Part shown: positions 8,602 through 21,514 of the stretch, one piece after another
How the letters are laid out: the number at the start of each line of letters is the position of its first letter
How positions within the stretch are numbered: the stretch's first letter is position 1
Assembly: GCA_040902895.1 (NCBI GenBank)
Contig: JBBDWL010000087.1
Location: 53,249 to 117,248 of the forward strand
DNA: 64,000 nt
From: JALYRV01 sp040902895
GTDB lineage: Bacteria > Acidobacteriota > Vicinamibacteria > Vicinamibacterales > SCN-69-37
Direction: 5' to 3'
Notes under the pieces: model-generated
The model's input: only the letters and a program-made list of their open reading frames with translations
Database searches by the model: none
What the model was told of the DNA's origin: nothing
Translations under genes and position numbers: made by a program

Positions 8602-10491
8602 CTAAAGCGCCGCGCCACCGTCCGACGCCGGCGAGTCCACGAGCGGCAAAATGACGCGGAACAGCGATCCGCGGCCGGGCGTGCTGGCCGCATCGATATG
8701 ACCGCCGCTCTGCTTGACGATGCCGTACACCGTGGCGAGACCGAGTCCGGTGCCCTCCCCGACGTCCTTGGTCGTGAAGAACGGCTCAAAGATGCGCTGC
8801 AGCGTGTCGGCATCCATCCCGCGCCCGGTATCGCGCACGGCAAGCTCCGCGGCCCGGCCGGCGGGCAGTCCGCGCTCCTGGGCCCACGCCCGTGACAGCG
8901 TACGGACCCGGGTCTTGATCTGCACGACGCCTGCGCCATCGAGCGCGTCGCGCGCATTCGAGGCGAGATTGAGCAGCACCTGCTCGATCTGCGACACGTC
9001 GGCATCGACCCAGAGCGGCTCCTCCGCGAGCGAGAGCTGCACGGTCACCAGCTCGCCGAGCACGCGGCGCAGAAACGTCTCGGTGCGCGTCACGACCTGA
9101 TTGAGATCGACGCGGCGCCGCCGCAGCACCTGCCGCCGGCCGAACGCAAGCAGCTGGCGGGTGAGCTGCGTGGCACGCTCCGCGGCGCGCTGAATCTCCT
9201 GGAGATCCGCCAGCGCGGGGCTTCCCGCCGGCAGCTGCTCTTCGAGCAGGTCGGCGTACCCCGACATCACGCTGAGCATGTTGTTGAAGTCGTGCGCGAC
9301 GCCGCCGGCCAGCCGCCCGAGCGACTCGAGCCGCCGCGCCTCCGAGAGCTGCGCCTCGAGCTCGCGCCGCTCGGTGATGTCGATCATCATCACGATGTCC
9401 TCGTCGGCCTGCGGCGAATGGTGCACCGAGAGCAGCGCGTACCGCGGTCCCGTTCGCGTGTTGAAGCCGACTTCCACTGACTTGATCGGCGCGCCGCTGC
9501 GCCATGCTCCGATCAGCGCGTCGCGCTGATCCTGGTCGACCCACATGTCGCTGAAGGCCAGCACCGGCAGCCCGACGAGATCCGCGCGCTTGAGCCCGAA
9601 GAACTTCAGCCACGTCTCGTTGACGTCCTTGAATTTCTGCGCGGGGACATCGACGACGGCCGTGAGGATCAGGTCGGACTCGAAGATTCGCGCGAACCGC
9701 GCTTCGGATTCGCGCACAGCGCGCTCCGACTCGCGGCGCTCCGTGACGTCACGTTCGATGCCGGAGACGCCTACGACATTGCCGCCGGCATCGCAGACAG
9801 GAGAAAGCGTCATCGACACAATCAGCTCGTGGCCGTCTCTGTGCCGGCCCACGGCGTCGACGACGCGCACGGCGCGTCCCGCCGCCACCTCACTCACCAG
9901 GCCGCCGAATCTGGGCCCGTTGCCGGGCGGATGAATGATTGCGATGGACGCGCCGAGGACCTCCGCCTCGGTGTAGCCGAACAGCCGCTCGGCTCCAGGG
10001 TTCCACGCCTGAATGCGGCCGCGCAGGTCGGTGAGGATGATCGCGTCATCGGAGCCCGACACGATCGCCGCCAGGCGCTCGCGCGTTTCGCGCAGCTGGT
10101 CGTCTTCGGTGACGTCGGTGATCACCGACAGCCTCGCGCGGCGCCCACCATCGAGCGTCAACCCTGCGGTCGTGATGTCGGCGACGATCCGGCGGCCGTC
10201 GCGGGCCTGATGTCGAACGCGGCCGACGTGCGTGACGGCATCGGGCACCTGCGTTGCGACCCCCAGGAAGCGCTCGCGCTCCTCTTCCGGCCGGATGTCG
10301 AGCAGGGTCATTCGCTGGAGCTCATCGCGTGACCAGCCGTACAGCGCCGCCGCCGCGTCGTTGGCGGCCAGGATGCGCCACGACTCCGTTTCGAACAGCA
10401 GAATGGGATGCGGATTGCTCTCGAAGAGCAGCCGGTACGCCTCGAGGCTGAGCGGAATTGGAGCGGGCGGGGAGGCAGAGTCCGGGGCCAT
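8602..10491 (-). CDS. Orphan PAS-domain sensor histidine kinase
   Basis: 629 aa from ATG 10491; the frame extends to 10665, but upstream codons overlap rho and the repeat hairpin. There is no membrane segment. Three PAS domains (about 15-130, 140-265, 270-385) precede a HisKA domain with H400 in GGVAHDFNNML. A HATPase domain follows: N box NLASNARDAL, G1 DTGRGMD, FEPFFTTK and GTGLGLA. No receiver domain or response regulator is adjacent, so the partner must be elsewhere. The signal is unknown; multiple PAS domains suggest a soluble redox or small-molecule cue. It lies directly downstream of rho on the same strand. Confidence 0.92.
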   Translation of the reverse strand: MAPDSASPPAPIPLSLEAYRLLFESNPHPILLFETESWRILAANDAAAALYGWSRDELQRMTLLDIRPEEERERFLGVATQVPDAVTHVGRVRHQARDGRRIVADITTAGLTLDGGRRARLSVITDVTEDDQLRETRERLAAIVSGSDDAIILTDLRGRIQAWNPGAERLFGYTEAEVLGASIAIIHPPGNGPRFGGLVSEVAAGRAVRVVDAVGRHRDGHELIVSMTLSPVCDAGGNVVGVSGIERDVTERRESERAVRESEARFARIFESDLILTAVVDVPAQKFKDVNETWLKFFGLKRADLVGLPVLAFSDMWVDQDQRDALIGAWRSGAPIKSVEVGFNTRTGPRYALLSVHHSPQADEDIVMMIDITERRELEAQLSEARRLESLGRLAGGVAHDFNNMLSVMSGYADLLEEQLPAGSPALADLQEIQRAAERATQLTRQLLAFGRRQVLRRRRVDLNQVVTRTETFLRRVLGELVTVQLSLAEEPLWVDADVSQIEQVLLNLASNARDALDGAGVVQIKTRVRTLSRAWAQERGLPAGRAAELAVRDTGRGMDADTLQRIFEPFFTTKDVGEGTGLGLATVYGIVKQSGGHIDAASTPGRGSLFRVILPLVDSPASDGGAAL

Positions 10492-10521
10492 CGGGGAGTC
10501 GGCCCCGGATTGTACTCGGAA

Positions 10522-10541
10522 GGACAGGCTAAAGCCTGTCC
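10522..10541. repeat. GGACAGGCT...AGCCTGTCC palindromic repeat after rho
   Basis: Perfect 9-bp arms (10522-10530 and 10533-10541) with a 2-nt centre, ending one base before the rho stop codon. Read as protein the flanking DNA gives DRLKPVPT, a tell-tale of a dispersed acidobacterial palindrome. As RNA it forms a strong hairpin but has no U-tract. Confidence 0.7.
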
Positions 10542-11843
<1,302 letters not shown>

Positions 11844-12445
11844 AGTTCGTCCAGTCCTTCGCCGCGGCTCGCGGAAATCTCCACGACCTCGGCATCGAGC
11901 GCCCCGGCATGCTGCCGGGCCATCCGCGCGCGATCCGCGCGCGAGAGTTTGTCGACCTTGTTCACCGCCACGACCGTCGGCACGGCGCTCTCGGCCAGCC
12001 AGCCCCGCGCCTCGACGTCGGTCTCGAGCGCGGGATGCCGCGCGTCGACCACCATCAGCGCCGCGTCGGGCCCGCGTCCCTCGGCGCGCAGTCTGAAGTA
12101 GCCGGAGATCAGCGTTTCGAACTCCTCTGTCGCCTGACGCCGCCGGCCCTCGGCGCTGCTCGGGCCGCCCCGGGCCTGTCGAGGGGCGCGCGCGTAGCCG
12201 TAGCCGGGCAGGTCGACGAGATAGAACGTCAGCCCCTGGCCCGCGGCGATCCGGTAGATGTTGGCGAGGCGCGTCTTGCCGGCCGTCGCGCTCGTGCGCG
12301 CCAGCCGCGTGTGCGTCAGCGCGTTGATGAGCGTCGACTTGCCGACGTTCGACCGGCCCACGAGCGCCATCTGCGGCAACCCATCGCGGGGCGTGTCTTC
12401 GCCGCGCGCGGCGCTCGTCACGAACTCAGCGGTGACGCGGCGCAC

Positions 12446-14827
<2,382 letters not shown>

Positions 14828-14870
14828 GTATGAATTTTGTGATCTGTGACTTGCTGACCTGCTGGTTTGG
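14828..14870. repeat. Degenerate short repeats between clpX and lon
   Basis: Read on the minus strand the spacer repeats cores such as TCAGCA and TCACA every 7-8 nt. It resembles a decayed form of the complement of the GAYYTGGT array at 31913. Confidence 0.35.
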
Positions 14871-16121
<1,251 letters not shown>

Positions 16122-16145
16122 GCGGTTGGTTTCCTAGACGAGACA

Positions 16146-16202
16146 CGCTTGACCGGCCGTGATGGCCGGCCGCTGCGGGCACATATCACGGCCCGTCAAG
16201 CG
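16146..16202. repeat. Long inverted repeat between clpP and clpX
   Basis: The arm at 16146-16163 pairs with 16185-16202 at 17 of 18 positions (single mismatch near the middle) around a 21-nt loop that contains GGCCGGCC. In a clpP-clpX transcript it would fold into a very stable hairpin. There is no U-tract, so it is not a classic terminator; RNA processing, attenuation or a dispersed repeat are possible. Confidence 0.65.
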
Positions 16203-16206
16203 GTCT

Positions 16207-16806
16207 CTACGCGCGCTTTCGGATGACATCGTCAATAATACCGTATTCCTTGGCCTGATCCGGCGACATGATGTAGTCCCGCTCGGTATCGTCCTGGATC
16301 TTCTTCAGGGGCTGGCCCGTATGGTCGGCCAGCATCTGGTTGAGCCGTTCGCGCGTGCGCAGCAGCTCGCGGGCATGGATGTCGATATCGGTGGTCTGCC
16401 CGCCAAGCCCGGTCACCCACGGCTGATGGATGAGGATGCGCGAGTTCGGCAGCGAGAACCGCTTGCCCTTTGCGCCGGCGGCCATCAGCACAGCCGCAAT
16501 CGACGCCGCCTGACCCAGACAGTAGGTCTGCACGTCGGGCTTGATGAACTGCATGGTGTCGTAAATGGCCATGCCGGCCGTGACCGATCCGCCCGGACTG
16601 TTGATGTAGAGCAGGATGTCGCGGTCCGGATCCTCGGCTTCGAGAAACAGCATCTGCGCAATCACCAGGTTGGCAATCCCATCGTCGACCGGGGTGCCGA
16701 GAAAGATGATGCTGTCTTTCAGCAGGCGCGAAAAGATGTCGTAGGCCCGCTCGCCGCGGTTGGTCTGCTCGACCACCATGGGCACGAGCTGTGAGTACTG
16801 GGTCAT
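16207..16806 (-). CDS. clpP: ATP-dependent Clp protease proteolytic subunit ClpP
   Basis: 199 aa from ATG 16806, which overlaps the tig stop as ATGA; the frame extends nine codons further, inside tig. The catalytic triad is S102 (GQAASIAA), H127 (RILIHQP) and D177 (DTERDYIMS). INSPGGSVTAGMAIYDTM is the family handle/oxyanion region. Length is normal. Forms the tetradecameric chamber served by ClpX. The order tig-clpP-clpX-lon is the widely conserved bacterial one. Confidence 0.97.
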   Translation of the reverse strand: MTQYSQLVPMVVEQTNRGERAYDIFSRLLKDSIIFLGTPVDDGIANLVIAQMLFLEAEDPDRDILLYINSPGGSVTAGMAIYDTMQFIKPDVQTYCLGQAASIAAVLMAAGAKGKRFSLPNSRILIHQPWVTGLGGQTTDIDIHARELLRTRERLNQMLADHTGQPLKKIQDDTERDYIMSPDQAKEYGIIDDVIRKRA

Positions 16807-18104
16807 GAGATGTTCGCCTTTTCGAGCAGCCACTTCACCGTGCGCTCACGGCGGAGGCCGGCATAGATGCGGCCGAGGCCGCCTTCCTTCTCGAGCGTCG
16901 CGCGCACGGCGGCCGGCTCGCGGCCGGTCTGCGCCGCGTACTCCTCGATTTCCGCCTTGACGTCGGCGTCGGTCACGGCGATCGACTCGCGTTTGGCGAT
17001 CTCATCGAGCAGCAGGGCGGCGCGCACGGTATCTTCCGCCGGGCCCTTCTGCTCGTCGCGGAACTGCTTCCAGTCGATGCCGGCCTTCATCGGATCGACG
17101 CCCTGCTGAAACAGCCGGCTGACGAATTCCTCGAGCCGGCGATCGATCTCCCGATCCACCATGGACGAGGGCAGTTCGATCGACACGCGCGACGAGAGCT
17201 CCTTGAGCAGATCGACGCGCAGGCGGCGCTCGGACTCGAGCTCCGCGTCGCGCTGCAGATCTTCCTTCACACGCTCGCGCAGCGCGTCGACGGTGTCGAA
17301 GCCAAGCTCCTTGGCCAGGTCATCGTCGAGCGGCGGCACCACACGCTTGCGAATGGCCTTCACGCTGACGCGATAGCCGACCGTCTGATTGCGCAGCTCC
17401 TCGACGGTGAAGTCTTCGGGATACGTCGTCTCGAACGATCGCTCCTCGCCGGGTCTGACGCCTGCCAGGTTCTCGTCGAACCCGGGCGGATTCGCGGGCG
17501 ATCCGAGCTCCACACTCACGTTCTCGAGCGTCTCCGGCTTTTCAGGCTGCAGGGATTCGCCGGGCAGGGCAATCAGGCGCTGGCGCGGGGTGCGCACGAC
17601 ATCGACCAGCAGCGTGTCGCCGAGATCGCTCGCGCGATCGTCGACCGGCTCGAAGCGCGCGGCGCGCTGGCGGAGGCGCGAGAGCGTACGATCCACCTCG
17701 CCAACCTCGAGCACCGCCGCGCTGCGCTGCAGGACGACACCTTCGTAGACGCCCGGATCGATCGTCGGCAGGGTTTCGAACGTCGCCCTGAACGACAGCG
17801 GCTTGCCTTCCTCGAGCACTACCTCGGTGATGTCGGGGCTGTCGACGGGCTCGATGGCGCGCTCGCGAAGCGCGCTGTCGACCGCGCGCGGAATCATCGC
17901 GTGCGCCACGTCGTGCATGATCTCGTCGCGGAATTTCCTTCGCACGATGTGCGCGGGCACCTTGCCGGGACGGAACCCCGGCACCTTGGCGCTCTTGCCA
18001 TAGCGCTCGGCAATGCGCTCGATCTCGGCCTCGACGATGTCGTGCGGAATCTCGACGGCGAGGGCCTTCTTCGTTTCGCTGATGTCGGTGAAGTCGTGCT
18101 TCAT
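16803..18104 (-). CDS. tig: Trigger factor (ribosome-associated chaperone / PPIase)
   Basis: 433 aa. The N-terminal ribosome-binding domain carries VPGFRPGKVPAHIVRRKF, a close match to the family GFRxGKxP signature. The FKBP-like domain around 150-240 is divergent (SDLGDTLLVDVVRTPRQR), so isomerase activity may be weak. The C-terminal helical arms end in WLLEKANIS. It holds nascent chains at the ribosome exit. First protein gene after tRNA-Leu, and coupled to clpP by ATGA. Confidence 0.95.
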   Translation of the reverse strand: MKHDFTDISETKKALAVEIPHDIVEAEIERIAERYGKSAKVPGFRPGKVPAHIVRRKFRDEIMHDVAHAMIPRAVDSALRERAIEPVDSPDITEVVLEEGKPLSFRATFETLPTIDPGVYEGVVLQRSAAVLEVGEVDRTLSRLRQRAARFEPVDDRASDLGDTLLVDVVRTPRQRLIALPGESLQPEKPETLENVSVELGSPANPPGFDENLAGVRPGEERSFETTYPEDFTVEELRNQTVGYRVSVKAIRKRVVPPLDDDLAKELGFDTVDALRERVKEDLQRDAELESERRLRVDLLKELSSRVSIELPSSMVDREIDRRLEEFVSRLFQQGVDPMKAGIDWKQFRDEQKGPAEDTVRAALLLDEIAKRESIAVTDADVKAEIEEYAAQTGREPAAVRATLEKEGGLGRIYAGLRRERTVKWLLEKANIS

Positions 18105-18168
18105 GTATTAAAGGATCAAATCCCTGGCAGGAATCAGTATCGGCCGTTAAGGGGGCTGGGGTTATTGG

Positions 18169-18252
18169 TGCGAAAGGGGGGAGTCGAACCCCCAAAGCCT
18201 TACGGCTACCGGATCCTAAGTCCGGCGCGTCTGCCAGTTCCGCCACTTTCGC
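18169..18252 (-). tRNA. tRNA-Leu (anticodon TAG)
   Basis: The 84-nt minus-strand sequence folds as a class II tRNA: acceptor arms GCGAAAG/CTTTCGC, a long variable arm (GTAGCCGTAAGGCT) and T arm GGGGGTTCGACTCCCCC. The anticodon loop CTTAGGA gives anticodon TAG (codon CTA). Discriminator base A, as required for leucine. CCA is not encoded. Confidence 0.95.
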
Positions 18253-18313
18253 AGCGCGGCGCAACCCTTCTCAGGTTAGCACAGCGGAGAACCAGGAGCA
18301 GGGCCGCAGGCGG

Positions 18314-18586
18314 TCATGCCCCGGACAGCCACGTGAGCCGCTGGCACGACGGACATCCGAACAGCAGACGCAGATCCTCGACGACGGCCACGAACGCCGC
18401 GTTGGCGCTGCGCGTCTCGCACGACGGACAGGTGGCCGCCCCGGCATCGACGCCGCTGATGGAGAGGGTCAGGCCGGTTGCCGGATCGAGAATCGACGGG
18501 CTGACGCGGTCGGGCGCCACGGAGAGCGCGCCAATGGCGGCCAGTGTTTCGTGTCCAGCCACGGCCCAGTGAGCAGGCAGCTTCAT
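18314..18586 (-). CDS. Small protein with two CPSC zinc-ribbon-like knuckles
   Basis: 90 aa from ATG 18586 (MKLPAHWAVAGHETLAAIG). ATCPSCETRSA and FGCPSCQRLTWL form a CxxC-x(n)-CxxC pair about 28 residues apart, consistent with a zinc ribbon. No family is recognised. It is transcribed toward the tRNA and divergent from the operon beginning at 18694. A palindromic repeat (18614-18659) sits in its upstream region. It could be a chance ORF, but the paired CxxC motifs argue for a real gene. Confidence 0.5.
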   Translation of the reverse strand: MKLPAHWAVAGHETLAAIGALSVAPDRVSPSILDPATGLTLSISGVDAGAATCPSCETRSANAAFVAVVEDLRLLFGCPSCQRLTWLSGA

Positions 18587-18613
18587 GCGCGCAGATGCTA
18601 GCACAACCGTTAT

Positions 18614-18659
18614 CGCCCTTCGACAGGCTCAGGGCGCCCCGAGCGAAGTCGAGGGGCGG
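18614..18659. repeat. CCTTCGAC...GTCGAGG palindromic repeat, copy 1
   Basis: Imperfect 46-bp palindrome starting CGCCCTTCGACAGGCTCAGG; its second half is approximately the reverse complement of its first. Dispersed repeats of this type are common in acidobacterial and other genomes and give PFDxAQGAPSEVE when translated. Intergenic copy, upstream of 18694. Confidence 0.8.
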
Positions 18660-18693
18660 AATCCTAATTGCAGCGCCGCCGTCGGAGGTCCAA

Positions 18694-19203
18694 ATGACAG
18701 CAGCAATTCTGGTCATGCTCGCGATGACCCCCGCTTCGGTTCAGCCCTTCGACGTTGCTCAGGGCGCCCCGAGCGAAGTCCAGGCGCAGGCGCCGCCTCC
18801 GACGGCCGCCGCGCAGGCTCAAGCGAAACCGCAGACCGATCCCGCGAAGACGATCATCCTTACCGGCTGCGTCGTTCCCGCGCTCGACCGCGAAGATTCG
18901 CTGCAGCTCGTACCGGCCGAGCCCGATCCCGGCCGTCCAGTCGGCACCTCAGGCGTCTCACCCGCGTGGACGGTACCGTCGTACTTGTTGCTTGGCGGCA
19001 TCGTGAAGTTCTCGGAGCACGGCAACAGGACGGTCGAGATCAGAGGCGTTCTGGATCCAATCGTCGTGGCGCCTGATCCGAAGGGTGACACGACGATGCG
19101 TACCGGGCAGGCCGCCCCGGTTGTCGCGCGCCTGCAGGTGCAGTCGGCCAAAGTGCTCGCCGAGACGTGCACACCGAAAAAAGCAGATGGGTCACGCCGG
19201 TAA
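18694..19203 (+). CDS. Secreted hypothetical protein with an in-frame repeat insertion
   Basis: 169 aa from ATG 18694 with GGAGG five nt upstream. A signal peptide (TAAILVMLAMTPASVQ) runs directly into QPFDVAQGAPSEVQA, which is a translated palindromic repeat (18745-18783), then an Ala/Gln-rich linker. The rest has ILTGCVVPALDRED, YLLLGGIVKFSEHGNRTVEI and QVQSAKVLAETC, probably a small beta-rich periplasmic domain with two cysteines. Function unknown. Its stop codon touches the Ku start with no gap, so it leads the Ku-EgtB-EgtD operon. Confidence 0.75.
   Translation: MTAAILVMLAMTPASVQPFDVAQGAPSEVQAQAPPPTAAAQAQAKPQTDPAKTIILTGCVVPALDREDSLQLVPAEPDPGRPVGTSGVSPAWTVPSYLLLGGIVKFSEHGNRTVEIRGVLDPIVVAPDPKGDTTMRTGQAAPVVARLQVQSAKVLAETCTPKKADGSRR
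18745..18783. repeat. CCTTCGAC-type palindromic repeat, copy 2, inside a gene
   Basis: Starts CCCTTCGACGTTGCTCAGGG and continues GCGCCCCGAGCGAAGTC, the same as copy 1 apart from a small insertion/substitution in the left arm. The frame is kept open, so the element is translated just after the signal peptide. Confidence 0.8.
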
Positions 19204-20082
19204 ATGGCGAGATCCATCTGGAAGGGCTCGATTGCCTTCGGGCTGGTGAACATTCCGGTCGAACTGCACACAGCGGTGCGCGAGAACCGCCCGAAGTTCC
19301 GCATGCTGCATGCGACCGATAAGTCGCCCGTCAGTTACGAGCGGGTGTGCCAGCGCGAAGGCAAGCCGGTGGCCTGGGAGGATCTGGTGAAGGGCTACGA
19401 GTACGACAAGGGCAGCTTCGTCGTCCTCACCAAAGACGACTTCAGGGCGGCGGCGCTCGAGAAGTCCAACTCGATTCAGATCCAGGACTTCGTCGAGCCC
19501 GACGCGATTGACGATCGATATTTCGAGACGCCGTACTATCTGCTGCCTGCCAAGGGCGCGGCCGGCGCCTACGCGCTGCTGCGCGAAGCGATGCGCACGG
19601 CGGGCCGCGTCGGGATCGCGAAGATGATCCTCCGCGACAAAGAACATCTCTGCGCCGTGGAAGCGATCGAAGAGGCGCTCGTGCTTACGATGATGCGCTT
19701 CGAAGAGGAAGTGGTCGACATCTCGTCGTTCGAATTTCCGGCGAAGGCCGAGGCCCGCGCGAAAGAAGTCGACATGGCCGTGCAGCTGGTCGAGCACCTG
19801 GCGGGCGAGTGGAATCCGGGCAAATACAAGGACGAGTACCGCGAAAACATCATGGGCGTCATCGACGCGAAGCTGAAGGGCCAGAAGGTCGAGGCGCCCG
19901 TCGAACGGCGGGAACGTGGATCGAACGTCGTGGATCTGATGTCGCGGCTGCAACAGAGCCTCGAGGCCGCAAGGGCACAGGGCACAGGGCAAAGGGCAAA
20001 GGGAACGCAAGGGAAAAGGGAAAAGGGTAAGGGGACAGGGAAGCGGGCGAAGGCGTCAAAGAAGCCGAAGAAGGTTGCGTGA
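19204..20082 (+). CDS. ku: Non-homologous end-joining protein Ku
   Basis: 292 aa. MARSIWKGSIAFGLVNIPV is the standard bacterial Ku opening, followed by the single Ku beta-barrel core (residues 1-255), including FETPYYLLPAKG and MRFEEEVVDISSFEFP. The C-terminal ~40 residues are Lys/Arg/Gly-rich and encoded by a 7-bp tandem repeat. Ku binds broken DNA ends and recruits LigD; no ligD is in this window. The start abuts the preceding stop, and the stop overlaps the egtB start (TGATG). Confidence 0.96.
   Translation: MARSIWKGSIAFGLVNIPVELHTAVRENRPKFRMLHATDKSPVSYERVCQREGKPVAWEDLVKGYEYDKGSFVVLTKDDFRAAALEKSNSIQIQDFVEPDAIDDRYFETPYYLLPAKGAAGAYALLREAMRTAGRVGIAKMILRDKEHLCAVEAIEEALVLTMMRFEEEVVDISSFEFPAKAEARAKEVDMAVQLVEHLAGEWNPGKYKDEYRENIMGVIDAKLKGQKVEAPVERRERGSNVVDLMSRLQQSLEAARAQGTGQRAKGTQGKREKGKGTGKRAKASKKPKKVA
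19972..20042 (+). repeat. 7-bp AGGGCAM-like tandem repeat inside the Ku tail
   Basis: About ten units with period 7 (AGGGCAC, AGGGCAC, AGGGCAA, AGGGCAA, then decaying AAAAGGG-type units). Purine-rich on the plus strand. It encodes the basic Ku tail. Confidence 0.8.
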
Positions 20083-21440
20083 TGTACACGATGGCAGGGC
20101 CCGGATCGATCCTCGACGACCGCGTAGCGCTCGTGGCGTGGTTCGATCGCACGCGTGCCCGGTCGGCGCGGCTGTTCGACATGATCGACGAAGCGGCCTA
20201 TTACTCGAGGCCGATCACGCTGCGCCATCCCATCGTGTTTTACGAAGGGCACCTTCCGGCGTTCGCGGTCAACGTCCTCATAAAAAAAGGACTCGGACGG
20301 CCCGGCATCGACGAACGGCTCGAGCAGCTGTTTGCCCGCGGCATCGATCCGCACAGCCAGGGCGCGGCCGAGGCCGTCGCCGGACAGACTCGCGGGCTGT
20401 GGCCGTCACGACGCGAAGTCAAGGCCTACGCCGACGCCGCGAGCCGCGCCATCCGCGACGTGCTGCTCAACGAAACCCTTGTGCGTGACGATGTGGCGGT
20501 GCTGCGGGATGGCGAGGCCGTCTTCACCGTCATCGAGCACGAGGCGATGCATCAGGAAACACTTCTGTATATGTGGCACCGCCTGCCGTACGCGCTGAAA
20601 GGCGCCGGCGCGCCCGACGGTTACTCGCCATGGGTCAGCGGACGGGCGCCGGAACGATCGGCCGCGAAAGTGCCTGAAGGCACGGCCACGCTCGGCGCCT
20701 CGCGTGAAGAGATCGCGTTCGGGTGGGACAACGAGTTCGGCCGGCAGACGGTTAACGTGCCCTCGTTCGAAATCGACTCGCACAGCGTGACCAATGCCGA
20801 CTGGCTGCAGTTCATGGCGGCCGGCGGCTACGAGACCGAGTCGCTCTGGCAGCCGGGTGACTGGAACTGGATTCGCACCGAAGGCCGCACGCATCCCGCG
20901 TTCTGGCTGCGTCAGGGCGACGGATTTCTGTGGCGCGGCCAGTTCGAAGAGATCGAGCTGCCGCTGGCGTGGCCGGTGTACGTCAGCCACGCCGAGGCGC
21001 GCGCGTTCGCGCGCTGGGCCGGCCGCGCGCTGCCGACCGAACCGCAGTATCATCGCGCGGCGTTCGGCAGCCCCGACGGATCCGAACGTGCCTTTCCCTG
21101 GGGCGACGATCCGCCGGTGGCCCCGCACGGGCATTTCGATTTCGCCGAATGGGATCCCGCACCCGCCGGTTCGCATCCGCAGGGCGCGAGTGCGTGGGGC
21201 GTGCACGATTTGATGGGCAACGGCTGGGAATGGACCTCAACGGTGTTCGCGCCGTTTCCGGATTTCGCGCCCATGCCGTCGTATCCTGAGTACTCCGCCG
21301 ACTTTTTCGATGGGGACCACTACGTGCTGAAGGGCGCATCGCCGGTCACAGCAAGAGAGCTGCTGCGGCGCAGCTTCCGCAACTGGTTCCGCCCGCAGTA
21401 TCCCTACGTGTACGCGAAGTTCAGGACGGTCTCGCGCTGA
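20082..21440 (+). CDS. egtB: Ergothioneine biosynthesis sulfoxide synthase EgtB
   Basis: 452 aa from the ATG overlapping the ku stop (a GTG lies one codon earlier). The N-terminal DinB-like domain has HPIVFYEGH (49-57) and HEAMHQE (H153, H157), the three-histidine iron site. The C-terminal FGE-sulfatase fold has NADWLQFMAAGGY, ARWAGRALPTEPQYHRA and GNGWEWTSTVFAPF. It joins a sulfur donor to trimethylhistidine (hercynine) using iron and oxygen. No EgtA or EgtC lies nearby, consistent with the acidobacterial EgtB type that takes cysteine directly (family knowledge). Confidence 0.94.
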   Translation: MYTMAGPGSILDDRVALVAWFDRTRARSARLFDMIDEAAYYSRPITLRHPIVFYEGHLPAFAVNVLIKKGLGRPGIDERLEQLFARGIDPHSQGAAEAVAGQTRGLWPSRREVKAYADAASRAIRDVLLNETLVRDDVAVLRDGEAVFTVIEHEAMHQETLLYMWHRLPYALKGAGAPDGYSPWVSGRAPERSAAKVPEGTATLGASREEIAFGWDNEFGRQTVNVPSFEIDSHSVTNADWLQFMAAGGYETESLWQPGDWNWIRTEGRTHPAFWLRQGDGFLWRGQFEEIELPLAWPVYVSHAEARAFARWAGRALPTEPQYHRAAFGSPDGSERAFPWGDDPPVAPHGHFDFAEWDPAPAGSHPQGASAWGVHDLMGNGWEWTSTVFAPFPDFAPMPSYPEYSADFFDGDHYVLKGASPVTARELLRRSFRNWFRPQYPYVYAKFRTVSR

Positions 21441-21514
21441 CAGCCGTTTCCGGCACGCTCCGTTCGCCTGCGGATTCTGACGATCCGCTCATCGCGGCGT
21501 TCGCGGTCGACGTC

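Noticed and set aside
8602..10491. Kinase as part of a two-component operon
   Set aside because: No receiver domain or response regulator occurs in or next to the gene; neighbours are rho and an IS remnant.
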